Shown here: in pieces, positions 24,551 to 32,579 of the stretch
How the letters are laid out: each line of letters opens with the position of its first letter
Position numbering within the stretch: the first letter of the stretch is position 1
Program-made: the position numbers and the translations under genes
Assembly (NCBI GenBank): GCA_016933535.1
Contig: JAFGAS010000078.1
Span: 1 to 64,000 of the forward strand
Direction: 5' to 3'
Origin: Candidatus Zymogenaceae bacterium
Lineage (GTDB): Bacteria > Desulfobacterota > Zymogenia > Zymogenales > Zymogenaceae
Length of the DNA: 64,000 nucleotides
Notes under the pieces: generated by a model
Databases searched by the model: none
Seen by the model: the letters and a program-made list of their open reading frames with translations, nothing else
What the model was told of the DNA's origin: nothing

Positions 24551-26599
24551 ATGAAGGGTAAGTACATCTTTTTGCCCCTGTTGCTGGTACTTTGCTTTTT
24601 ACTTGTGGGCAGCGGGCAGGAAAACAAGACACTGACCATCATCCATACCAATGATATGCACTCCCAGTTCCTGGGGCTCTACCCCAACAAAGACTACACG
24701 CCCATGACCACCGGTGACGACGAGACGGTCGGCGGCTGGGCGAGGATAGCCGCGGAGATCAAAAAGCAGCGAGATGCTCGGTCAAATCCCGTCCTGGTGC
24801 TGGACGCCGGGGATTTCTTGATGGGCTCCCTCTTTCATATGATCTCGCGGGAGGAAGCGGCCGAGCTTTGCCTCATGAAGGACATGGGCTATGACCTCAC
24901 CACGCTCGGCAACCACGAGTTTGACCTGAAACCTGAGGGACTCTCGAGAATCCTGGAATCTGCCGAAAGAAAGGGAAAGATACCGGGCATCGTTGCCTCG
25001 AACGTGGTCTTTTCAAAAGAGTCTACCGAGGATGACGCCCTGGAAAAGGACTTCGAAAATGGACTCGTCAAGCCGTATGTCGTGCTCGAAAAGGACGGCA
25101 TGAAGATCGGGTTCTTCGGCCTGATCGGCAAGGACGCCGCGGAGGTCGCCCCCTTTGCCGATCCGGTAACCTTTTCGGACCAGATCGAAACCGCGCTAAA
25201 AATGGTACAGCTCCTGCGTGAGACCGAAAAGGTAGACCTGGTCATCTGCCTTTCCCATTCCGGCCTCAACGACGACAAGAAGAAGTCCGAGGACGAGGTT
25301 TTGGCTGCGGAGGTCCCCGGCATAGACGTCATCGTCTCCGGCCACACGCACACGAATCTCCCGGAGCCGATCGTTGTCGGCAAGACCATCATCGTCCAGG
25401 CCTGGGAATACGGCAAGATCCTCGGCGTACTGGATCTGGCCGTGGGACCTGACGGCGTGACGGTCGAAAAATACACGTATATCCCCATGGACGACACCAT
25501 CATGGGCGACGCGGCGGTCAACAACACGATCGGCGCCTATGAGGCCGATATCGACCGGGGCGTGCTGGCTCCCTACGGACTCTCGTTTTTCAAGACCGTA
25601 GCACAAAGTGATTTTGACATGGTCCTGAAAGAGGAAGAGGTAGCGCTGGGCAACATGGTAACCGATTCGCTGCGCTGGGCGGTGGACGGGGTTGAGTATG
25701 ACCCCGCCGATCCGTCGAGCCGCGTGTCGATCTCCATCCAGTCCAACGGGCTCATCAGGAACGATATCCTCATGGGCAAGACCGGCGACATCGCGGCGAC
25801 GGACCTCTTCAACGTCGTGCCGCTGGGTATCGGTTCCGACGGCACAATGGCCTACCCCCTGGTGACGTTTTATCTCTACGGCTCGGAGATCAAAAAGGCG
25901 ATGGAGGTGCCCACCTCCATCTATCCCCTCAAGGGCAGCGACTACTTCCTCCAGTTCTCGGGACTCAAGGTCACCTACAATCCCCACCGGATGATATTTG
26001 ACCGGGTGACCGAGATTCTCATCGAGGACGAGAACGGGAACTACGTCCCGCTGGACTGGTCCGACGACAACAAGACCCTCTACAAGATCACGAGCAACTA
26101 CTATAACTCCACCTTCATCAAGGTCGTCGGGAATTTCACCAACAACATCCTGACGATGGTGCCCAAAGACCGGGAAGGAAAACCGATAGAGGATCTTACG
26201 GAATACCGGGTGGACGCCGATCCGAACACCCCGGGTATCCAGGAAATGAAGGACTGGACGGCCCTGACTGCCTACGTCGCCACCTTTGAGGACACCGACG
26301 GCGACGGCACCCCCAACATCCCGGAACGCTACCGCGAGCCGGCGGGGCGTTACGTGGCGGCCGCCAGTTGGAACCCCGTGAAGCTCATTGCGCACGGCAG
26401 CTACCTGACCTGGATCGGGCTGGGTGTGGTGATCCTTGTCCTGTTGATCCTCGTACTGATCATCTACATTCTGTTCAGGATATTCAGGAAGAAGGGTAAG
26501 AAAGGCGCGAAGAAGGCCAAGGACGCGGCAAAAGCTAAGGGTCCAGTGAAGGCCAAAGCTCCGGCCAGGACCAAGGCTAAAAAGCCGCGCAAAAAGTAA
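24551..26599 (+). CDS. Membrane-anchored 5'-nucleotidase/metallophosphatase
   Basis: A 682-residue enzyme of the UshA/CpdB group that hydrolyses nucleotides outside the cytoplasm. After the signal peptide the metal site is clear: IHTNDMHSQF, DAGDFLMGS, LGNHEFDL, CLSHSG and VSGHTHTNL. The C-terminal 5'-nucleotidase domain has LGNMVTDSLRW, SNGLIRNDI and DLFNVVPLG. Unusual additions follow: a DTDGDGTPN calcium-loop-like segment near residue 580, a membrane helix near 622-645, and a very basic Lys/Ala tail. It is therefore tail-anchored, with the Lys-rich end in the cytoplasm. It has its own promoter and terminator. Confidence 0.9.
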   Translation: MKGKYIFLPLLLVLCFLLVGSGQENKTLTIIHTNDMHSQFLGLYPNKDYTPMTTGDDETVGGWARIAAEIKKQRDARSNPVLVLDAGDFLMGSLFHMISREEAAELCLMKDMGYDLTTLGNHEFDLKPEGLSRILESAERKGKIPGIVASNVVFSKESTEDDALEKDFENGLVKPYVVLEKDGMKIGFFGLIGKDAAEVAPFADPVTFSDQIETALKMVQLLRETEKVDLVICLSHSGLNDDKKKSEDEVLAAEVPGIDVIVSGHTHTNLPEPIVVGKTIIVQAWEYGKILGVLDLAVGPDGVTVEKYTYIPMDDTIMGDAAVNNTIGAYEADIDRGVLAPYGLSFFKTVAQSDFDMVLKEEEVALGNMVTDSLRWAVDGVEYDPADPSSRVSISIQSNGLIRNDILMGKTGDIAATDLFNVVPLGIGSDGTMAYPLVTFYLYGSEIKKAMEVPTSIYPLKGSDYFLQFSGLKVTYNPHRMIFDRVTEILIEDENGNYVPLDWSDDNKTLYKITSNYYNSTFIKVVGNFTNNILTMVPKDREGKPIEDLTEYRVDADPNTPGIQEMKDWTALTAYVATFEDTDGDGTPNIPERYREPAGRYVAAASWNPVKLIAHGSYLTWIGLGVVILVLLILVLIIYILFRIFRKKGKKGAKKAKDAAKAKGPVKAKAPARTKAKKPRKK

Positions 26600-26623
26600 A
26601 AGGGTTGACTGACTAGTGTTCAC

Positions 26624-26661
26624 AGCGGGCGAACCGCTCACGCGGATTCGCCCGCTTTTTT
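26624..26661 (+). terminator. Terminator after the 5'-nucleotidase gene
   Basis: AGCGGGCGAA (26624-26633) pairs with TTCGCCCGCT (26647-26656), with an inner CCGC/GCGG pairing, then a T run. Confidence 0.9.
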
Positions 26662-26783
26662 GTCCGTTTGATTTTGCCGCCCGAAAAGATGAGGGACGCC
26701 AACCCACCGTTCCGCGCGTGCGGACTCAGGCAAGAGCGGGGATGACATCACGGCAGTTGGCGTGCGGATACGCCCGGAGTAGA

Positions 26784-28295
26784 CTACGTATCGAACAGCT
26801 GCTCGATCGAGTTCGCGTAATACGTCAGTATCTCCCGCCGCTTCGGGTTGATGACGACGGCATCCTTCTTGGTGCGGGCGATCTTTCTCAGGCTCAGGAC
26901 CTCCATCGCCAGGTCGATCGTTTTTTCCATCTCTTCCATGTCGATGATCCCGCGCTCGAACGACAAGAGCTCCCCCGTCCGGTCGTCGGCCTCAAATGAA
27001 AGCCTGCGTTTTTCCATCATCAGGTCGACAAACTCCTTGCCCCGGACAATCCGGGCGTCTCTTCGCACGAGTTTTTCTTTCATTTCGATCATCCGTCCGG
27101 TCAAGTCGGCGCGGGGGATAACGGTGCGGCCGTCGTCGAGCAGTGCGCGGGCCATAAACGTCACCGGGGTGACAGGGATGACCCGGCCGACCCGCGCCAG
27201 GACGTGCTCCGAAAACCGCTTGACCTCATTTTTCCATTCGTCGGCCGACAGCGAAAAGATATCCCGGTCAAGCCCCGATACGTAGTCTCTCAACGATACG
27301 TGCTCGCCCACGGCCACAGAGGTGTAACCGTACTTGCGGATTCCCCGGAAGATATAGTAAAAGCCGTTTCTGAGGATCACCCGGGGTATGGTGACGATGA
27401 CCGCCGCCCCGGAGAGGATTTTTGTGAGCCCCCGCTTCTCGGGCGGGGCGCCGCGGGCCTCCCTGACGAGGTTGAGGTCTTCCAGCACCCGGTCGTAGTT
27501 GATTCCCACCGGGACGAACACGAGGTCTCTCTTGAATGCGGGGTCCTGGATCGTCCGGATGATGTAGTCCAAGAGCCCTATCTTCGGCTCCCGGAGCCTC
27601 CCGTCGCGAGACAGCCCCCCCTCGACGAAGATACCCTGGGTGATCCCGTTCTTGCTGATGAGCTGGACATATTTTTCAAGCACCGTATGGTAGAGGGGTT
27701 CCCGATATTTTCGACGGATGAAGTAGGAGCCGAAGCTCTTGAAGATATATTCGAGGGGCCAGACCCGCGCCCATTCCCCCACGGCATATGAGAGGGATAT
27801 CCGCTCGGCCAGCATATAGGCCACCAGGATGTAGTCGACGTTGCTCCGGTGGTTCATGATGTAGATGACGACGCTGTCCTTGGGTATCTTCTTGAGCTTG
27901 CCGAAGTTCTCTTTATCGATGACGACATTGTAGACGAGGTTCAGCAGGAAGTGGGCGAGCCGATACCCGAAGGTATAGTAGGAGAGGATATTGAAGTGGG
28001 GGACGATCTCATCGATATATCCCTCGACCCGTTCCAGCGTCCGCTCCGGGGAGAGGCGGTGTTCCTTCTCATGGGCCTCCATGGCCTGCCAGATGGCCGG
28101 CTCCTTCATCAGCTGGTACTTGATGTATTTCTTCTGGGTCAGCTTGAAACGCTCGACGCGGGCGCGGAACCGATGGATGGCGGCGCGGCTGCGTTTTCTG
28201 AAGAGACGCTCAAAGAATCGACGCAGCCGTTTTTTGAATATCAGGATCAAAAAGAGCAGGACGAGGAGGACGATAAGGGCAACGGTAAGCCGCAT
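26784..28295 (-). CDS. PlsB-like glycerol-3-phosphate acyltransferase
   Basis: A 503-residue membrane-associated acyltransferase. An N-terminal membrane helix (residues 3-22) and a basic stretch precede the catalytic domain, where MNHRSNVDYILVAYML is the H-x4-D motif and FVEGGLSRDGRLREPKIGLL the glycerophosphate-binding motif. VFVPVGINYDRVLE follows. The order and the EGGLSRDG form match PlsB/GPAT rather than PlsC. At about 500 residues it is shorter than Escherichia coli PlsB (about 800). It should make lysophosphatidic acid from acyl-CoA or acyl-ACP. Transcribed alone. Confidence 0.85.
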   Translation of the reverse strand: MRLTVALIVLLVLLFLILIFKKRLRRFFERLFRKRSRAAIHRFRARVERFKLTQKKYIKYQLMKEPAIWQAMEAHEKEHRLSPERTLERVEGYIDEIVPHFNILSYYTFGYRLAHFLLNLVYNVVIDKENFGKLKKIPKDSVVIYIMNHRSNVDYILVAYMLAERISLSYAVGEWARVWPLEYIFKSFGSYFIRRKYREPLYHTVLEKYVQLISKNGITQGIFVEGGLSRDGRLREPKIGLLDYIIRTIQDPAFKRDLVFVPVGINYDRVLEDLNLVREARGAPPEKRGLTKILSGAAVIVTIPRVILRNGFYYIFRGIRKYGYTSVAVGEHVSLRDYVSGLDRDIFSLSADEWKNEVKRFSEHVLARVGRVIPVTPVTFMARALLDDGRTVIPRADLTGRMIEMKEKLVRRDARIVRGKEFVDLMMEKRRLSFEADDRTGELLSFERGIIDMEEMEKTIDLAMEVLSLRKIARTKKDAVVINPKRREILTYYANSIEQLFDT

Positions 28296-28394
28296 AGGAT
28301 CCCCCGAAAGATTTTATAATGATAGCTTTTGTATCATATCGCGGTGAAAAACTCAATGAATTGTTCGTGTTGGATGGGAGAGCGGAATAATGAA

Positions 28395-28420
28395 CGGAGG
28401 GGGGCATGTGCCCCCCTCCG
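28395..28420. repeat. CGGAGGGGGGCA perfect hairpin
   Basis: Arms CGGAGGGGGGCA and TGCCCCCCTCCG around TG. It lies 42 bases past the DUF3795 gene on the minus strand. No T run follows on either side, so it may be another variant palindrome rather than a terminator. Confidence 0.55.
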
Positions 28421-28461
28421 TGGCCGGTATGATTCTGATATATGAGGTGATTAACCGCGCC

Positions 28462-28911
28462 TCAGTCTATGTGCACCTCGGTCTTGCAGCTTCGGCACCG
28501 CTGAGCGCCGCGAAAGAGGGCGGAGCCGCATTGTGGGCAGGAGTAGCGTTTATACTCGGCCTCGACCCATTTTTCCGTGCCGAGCTCCTTCCACGCGGGG
28601 ATGGCCCGCAGCATCACCTTTTTTGCTATCGGAAACGGGAAGTTCTCGATATGGACGCAGGGGAAGTCGGCGCATTCGTGGCATCCCGCGTACCCCTTCT
28701 GCTGCGTGCAGGTCTTGATCGGGCAGGACCGGCAGAAGAGAAAGGGGGTTTCCGAGAGACATCCCTCGCACTGGATGTCCTCGGGCTTTACCCCGTAGAC
28801 GCCGGAGAGCTTTTCCTTGAACTTCGCGTCATTATTCACGTGGGCGATACGGATGCTGCATACGCCGCAGAAAAGGCCGCAGGGGGCCAGAAGCTCTTTT
28901 GCGACTGCCAT
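28462..28911 (-). CDS. DUF3795 cysteine-rich protein
   Basis: A 149-residue soluble protein with 14 cysteines. ELLAPCGLFCGVCSI is the DUF3795 signature; CEGCLS, CRSCPIKTC, GCHECADFPC follow, and a zinc-ribbon pair CPQCG and CRSCKTEVHID ends the chain. The family probably binds a metal or Fe-S centre and is frequent in anaerobes; its task is unknown. The C-terminal ribbon is an addition to the core domain. It is transcribed alone. Confidence 0.85.
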   Translation of the reverse strand: MAVAKELLAPCGLFCGVCSIRIAHVNNDAKFKEKLSGVYGVKPEDIQCEGCLSETPFLFCRSCPIKTCTQQKGYAGCHECADFPCVHIENFPFPIAKKVMLRAIPAWKELGTEKWVEAEYKRYSCPQCGSALFRGAQRCRSCKTEVHID

Positions 28912-29353
28912 CTTTCTTCTCCATAAACGGTTTCTGAATAATCGTTATTAATCTCCGGAGGTTCTTCCCCGGGGCGGCACGGACAGGGCGGGTGTTGCCC
29001 ATGTCCCCAAAACCCTTAGACTGATAACAAACGCATTCCTTCCTTTAGTACTAACACGAATGCTGTCATTGCGAGGGAGCGACAGCGACCGTGGCAATCT
29101 CGGACACAGTATCTATCCGAAATCATATTAGTATGTTTATCAGCATCCGAGATCGCCACGGGGCCTAAAGGCCCCGTGGCGATGACACCTTTTTAGGATA
29201 TCAGGCTCTGTCAGCGATTTCCCTGACAAGCTCCGCTTGTCAGTGCCACCTTCGTATCATCGATCTAGCAGATACCCGGAAGGAAGCTTAACCCCGATCC
29301 TCTATATCCTATATTAGGTAAGACGAGCAAGCCCCTCCTTTATTGCTGTATCG
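28912..29353. other. Intergenic gap with repeat element
   Basis: No gene seen. The main content is the 124-bp inverted element at 29064-29187. The bases after it (29188-29353) show no recognised structure apart from a short CTTGTCA/TGACAAG pairing near 29225-29240. Confidence 0.55.
29064..29187. mobile_element. MITE-like element, TGTCATTGCGAG family
   Basis: The ends read TGTCATTGCGAG and, inverted, TGTCATCGCCAC. An inner pair CGTGGCAATCTCGGA (29090-29104) and TCCGAGATCGCCACG (29146-29160) matches at 14 of 15 bases in inverted order. The right arm carries a perfect hairpin CACGGGGCC-TAAA-GGCCCCGTG. It has no coding capacity, so any transposition would need an outside enzyme. Confidence 0.6.
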
Positions 29354-29971
29354 TCATTCCCTCCCGTTTTCCCCCTGCTCAAAGAAACCGGCAACGACCC
29401 CGGCCAGCCGAACCGTGTGGGCCCTGATCTCTTCAAGGCTCCTGCCGGGGTATTTTGCGTAGCTGATCATGATCCCGTTGAGGGCGGAAAAAAGCGCGTG
29501 GGAGGTCATCCGGGTATTGCCGCCGACTTCGGCGTTCTTCAATACCTCCTGGATGAGGTCGATGATCCGGCGCATGACCGGGTTGAGCCGCTCGGTGGCC
29601 GTGTCCGACAGCCTGCCGCCGATCATGAAGTGGCTCATCATCTGGTAGTAGGTGATGTTGTCGTTCAGGAAGCCGATATAGATCTCGCAGAGGCGCCGGA
29701 CCCGGCAGCCCCCCGGTTTTTTGCACTCGGCCTCGACAAGGCAGGCGATCTCTTTTGCCCCGACAAAAAAGACGTCGAGGAAAAGATCGTCCATGTTCTC
29801 ATAGTAGCGGTAGATCGTGCCGGGGCTTACGCCTGCCGCCTTGGCAATATCCCGGGCGGTGACACTGGCGAAATCCTGCCGGGCAAAGAGTGTCTGGGCC
29901 GACGCCCGAATAAGGGCGCGCCGCGCCTCGCGCTGGCTGTCTTTCAGATCGTTGAATGTGGCCACGGGCAT
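29354..29971 (-). CDS. TetR/AcrR family regulator
   Basis: A 205-residue DNA-binding repressor. The N-terminal helix-turn-helix is FASVTARDIAKAAGVSPGTI followed by YRYYENMDDLF. The C-terminal ligand domain is typical in size but not identifiable; it includes a Cys-rich stretch (CLVEAECKKPGGCRVRRLC). It lies 84 bases downstream of the acyl-CoA dehydrogenase gene on the same strand, so it likely controls that operon and responds to an acyl-CoA. Palindromes at 31360 and 34078 are candidate sites. Confidence 0.9.
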   Translation of the reverse strand: MPVATFNDLKDSQREARRALIRASAQTLFARQDFASVTARDIAKAAGVSPGTIYRYYENMDDLFLDVFFVGAKEIACLVEAECKKPGGCRVRRLCEIYIGFLNDNITYYQMMSHFMIGGRLSDTATERLNPVMRRIIDLIQEVLKNAEVGGNTRMTSHALFSALNGIMISYAKYPGRSLEEIRAHTVRLAGVVAGFFEQGENGRE

Positions 29972-30055
29972 GATGCTCCCCTTTTCCCGTTGCGGCCCGC
30001 GGACCGGTTACGTGTCGGTCTCGCGGTCGTGTATCCCGGCGATTTCGCGGCGTGG

Positions 30056-31333
30056 CTAATCGGTCACCTTGTCGTGGACCTGCCACATGTCCTCGTCGGT
30101 AAAGCAGCGCTCGCTCTCGTCGGGGTTCATGGCGTCGCGCTCCATCTCCCGCCGGTTGTAGGGCTGGTTAAGGACCTCGTCGTAATATTCGTGCTGGATG
30201 AGCAGGCTCATGATCTCGCTGGTGCCGGTCCAGATCAGGCAGAGCCGCATGTCGCGCAGCGCCCGCTCGATGGGATAGACGTCGGTATAGCCGATACCCC
30301 CCATGATCTGCATGGCGTTGTTGACGACGTCCCAGGAGGCCTTTGTTGCGAACTTCTTGGCCTCGCTGACGATCCGCCGGACGTTGGCGTAGTTGTCGTC
30401 GACGGCCCGTGCCGCCATATACGTAAGCCCCCGGGCGGCGTCCAGCTGGGTGATGGAGTCGGCCACCATGAAGTTGACCGCCTGGAACTTGCGTATCAGT
30501 TTCCCGAAGGCCGCCCGCTTGTTGGAATACCTAACCGCCACGTCCAGCGCGCCCCAGGCGCCCAGGCACCCGGCGGCCGAGGTAAGGCGCTCGGGTATCA
30601 TCATCTGGTTGAAGCAGAGCGCCCCCCCGTGCAGTTCACCCAGGATATTTTCCTTGGGGACTTTGACGTCCCTGAAGACGAGCCTGCCCGTGCCGCCGCC
30701 CTTGCACCCCAACAGCCCGTAGTGGTACTCGGTCTCGACCCCCGGTCCCTTTTCGACGATCAACAGGCTGATCTTCCCATACTTGTGGGCGTCGGGGTCG
30801 AAGTTGGTTTTACAATAGACCAGAAAAAAGTCTGCCCCGTCGGCGCCGACGACAAACCGTTTTTGGCCGTTGAGGACGAAGTGATCGCCCTTTAACTCCG
30901 CCTTGGTGGTGGCCCCGAAAAAGTCCGACCCTCCCCGGGGCTCCGTGAGGGCCTCGGCGGCCACGAGCTTGCCCTCGATGTAGGGCCTGAGGTACTTCTC
31001 CTTTTGGGCATCGGTGCCGAACTTATTGAGCGCCTCCCCCACGATGGAGGGCATGACAAAGGCGCACCCCAGCGCAATGCCGAGGCACCCGATCTCCTCG
31101 GTGGCCGCCACGTCCGCCACCCAGCTCATCCCCCGCCCGCCCCATTGTTTGGGGAAGCGGATGCCGCGCAGGTTGTGCTTGGCCAGCTTTTCTACAAACT
31201 CACGCGGGTAGATGATCTCGTCCTTGTCCATGGCCCGCAGGAAATCGGGGGTTACCTCCTCCCGGACGAACTGGCGCACTTCGTCCCGAAGCGCCCGCTC
31301 CTCGGCCGTCAATAAAAAATCGTACATCGGCAT
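30056..31333 (-). CDS. Acyl-CoA dehydrogenase
   Basis: A 425-residue FAD enzyme that forms the alpha-beta double bond in an acyl-CoA. FAD and substrate regions include TEPRGGSDFFGATTKAEL, YSNKRAAFGKLIRKFQAVNF and IMGGIGYTDVYPIERALRD. At the usual catalytic-base position of MCAD/SCAD (Y-E-G-T) it has IWTGTSEI, without Glu. The sequence IPERLTSAAG has a Glu where isovaleryl- and long-chain acyl-CoA dehydrogenases place their base, so that Glu is the likely catalyst. The extended C-terminus (MNPDESERCFTDEDMWQVHD) is uncommon. It leads an operon with the TetR gene. Confidence 0.9.
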   Translation of the reverse strand: MPMYDFLLTAEERALRDEVRQFVREEVTPDFLRAMDKDEIIYPREFVEKLAKHNLRGIRFPKQWGGRGMSWVADVAATEEIGCLGIALGCAFVMPSIVGEALNKFGTDAQKEKYLRPYIEGKLVAAEALTEPRGGSDFFGATTKAELKGDHFVLNGQKRFVVGADGADFFLVYCKTNFDPDAHKYGKISLLIVEKGPGVETEYHYGLLGCKGGGTGRLVFRDVKVPKENILGELHGGALCFNQMMIPERLTSAAGCLGAWGALDVAVRYSNKRAAFGKLIRKFQAVNFMVADSITQLDAARGLTYMAARAVDDNYANVRRIVSEAKKFATKASWDVVNNAMQIMGGIGYTDVYPIERALRDMRLCLIWTGTSEIMSLLIQHEYYDEVLNQPYNRREMERDAMNPDESERCFTDEDMWQVHDKVTD

Positions 31334-31359
31334 GGCTATCTCCTCCAGAAACAGGGATT

Positions 31360-31393
31360 ATGAACAGCGTTTACGGTACTAAACGCGGTTCAT
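31360..31393. promoter_or_regulatory. Operator-like palindrome upstream of acyl-CoA dehydrogenase
   Basis: ATGAAC-A-GCGTTTA, centre CGGTAC, TAAACGC-G-GTTCAT: 13 of 14 positions in each arm pair. It begins 26 bases before the dehydrogenase start on the minus strand and could hold a TetR-type dimer pair. Confidence 0.6.
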
Positions 31394-31431
31394 ATTGTCA
31401 AGGGAAATGTACCGGCAAGGGCGCATTTTAC

Positions 31432-31458
31432 TTGACATATTGGCCTATTGTATATATC
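31432..31458 (+). promoter_or_regulatory. Promoter of the V4R gene
   Basis: Consensus -35 TTGACA (31432-31437) and an AT-rich -10 zone (TATATC at 31453, 15-base spacing, or TATCTA at 31455, 17-base spacing). The region down to 31485 is strikingly AT-rich for this genome. Confidence 0.5.
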
Positions 31459-31494
31459 TACTTTAAATATATAGTATGTATATAGGGGTATGTC

Positions 31495-32115
31495 GTGGAA
31501 GATCGGCTCATCGAGAACAAGGCATTCAGGGTTATCCTCATGGGCGTCGAAGAGATAGTCGGGAAAAACGCTCTGAAATCGCTCCTCAACTACTCCGGCC
31601 TTACCCAATATATCGATAACATTCCACCGAATAACGATAAGAAGGAGAGCACCTGCATTTCCGAGACAGCGAAGCTCGATGAGGCGATAGAAGAGATATT
31701 CGGGGAGAAAGGTGCCCGGGCGATCCTGTTTCAGGTGGGCAGGATGCAGGCCAAATACGGGCTTGATGAGAATCCCGATATCGCGCGACAGGCCCTGGAA
31801 TCCATGACGGGAATGAGTGAGCCCGAGCGGGCGCGAATTATCCTCAATTACACGGCCGATACGATATCCAAGCAGTTCGACACCGAGTCGTGGATCGAAG
31901 AAGAAGAGGGGAGCTTTCTCTATAAGGACAAGGCGGGGACCCACTGCTTCGGTCGGAAGGCCGATTTTCCCGTCTGTCATACGACGGCCGGCTTTCTTGG
32001 CGGCCTTGTTACCTGGGCGGTCGGCAGTAACGGGTGGAAGGTCCAGGAGACCACGTGTATGGCAATGGGCGAGCCGTACTGCGCATTCCGGATCTATAAG
32101 GAAACGGCGGAGTAA
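31495..32115 (+). CDS. V4R domain protein
   Basis: A 206-residue soluble protein. The C-terminal half is a V4R domain: CHTTAGFLGGLVTWAVGSNG, then TTCMAMGEPYCAFRIYKE, with conserved Gly and Cys. Related domains occur in bacteriochlorophyll vinyl reductase, in XylR/DmpR aromatic sensors and in TRAPP-like small-molecule-binding modules. Here it is free-standing, with an N-terminal part of about 100 residues (MEDRLIENKAFRVILMGVEE) often seen in stand-alone forms. Start GTG at 31495; no strong ribosome site beyond AGGGGT. Divergent to acyl-CoA dehydrogenase, it could bind a small hydrophobic ligand. Confidence 0.75.
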   Translation: MEDRLIENKAFRVILMGVEEIVGKNALKSLLNYSGLTQYIDNIPPNNDKKESTCISETAKLDEAIEEIFGEKGARAILFQVGRMQAKYGLDENPDIARQALESMTGMSEPERARIILNYTADTISKQFDTESWIEEEEGSFLYKDKAGTHCFGRKADFPVCHTTAGFLGGLVTWAVGSNGWKVQETTCMAMGEPYCAFRIYKETAE

Positions 32116-32352
32116 ATCTATGCGCCATTGTACGGATCGAAGCGGAGCCGAAGTCGCGAAGTGCCAAAGGCCCCGTGGCGGTCTCCCCGGAGAATATAGC
32201 AGCGTTCAGCCGTCCGAAATAGGCTCGCCACGGGCGACCAGCGGTTTGCACGTGGCACCAGCCCGGCTCGAGAAGGCGTAACCGGACAGACGGCCGGATG
32301 GCACCGAAAAAGCGAAGCTTGCCGGTGTTTCTTCGCCGTTTTGGGCCGGGAC

Positions 32353-32372
32353 GGGCGGCATAAATGCCGCCC
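32353..32372. repeat. GGGCGGCATAAATGCCGCCC palindrome
   Basis: Arms of nine bases around a two-base centre; GCGGCAT core as at 87 and 10065. The flank here is ACG rather than GTAG. Confidence 0.75.
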
Positions 32373-32497
32373 TTGCATCTACTAACCAGAAACGGTTTTA
32401 CCGCGCGTGCACGCACGATTCACCGTATCGGGTGCAGGGTGGTGCCGGGAAAGAAACCATGACAAAACAGGTAAAAAAACCGGTTTGAATTTGTAGG

Positions 32498-32517
32498 GGC
32501 CGTATTCATGCGGCCCG
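32498..32517. repeat. GGGCCGTATTCATGCGGCCC palindrome
   Basis: GTAGG precedes the arms GGGCCGTA and TGCGGCCC (one mismatch). The GTAGG edge and GGGC arm ends are shared with the other repeats but the core is different. Confidence 0.65.
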
Positions 32518-32579
32518 TCTTCTTTCTCGTAATGAAGGTGGGTATAGAAGGCCGGGTGATTACCTCTTTTTGCTCTCCG

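Larger units (their letters stand above)
32116..32579. other. Repeat-rich gap after the V4R gene
   Basis: No gene seen. Contains a decayed inverted element (AAAGGCCCCGTGGCG near 32165 and CTCGCCACGGGCG near 32223, echoing the 29064 element) and two palindromes at 32353 and 32498. Confidence 0.55.

Noticed and set aside
25196-26707. 503-codon open frame on the minus strand
   Set aside because: Antisense to the 5'-nucleotidase; no recognisable domains.
28395-28420. Terminator of the DUF3795 gene
   Set aside because: The hairpin is perfect but no T run follows on the minus strand, so it is listed as a palindrome.
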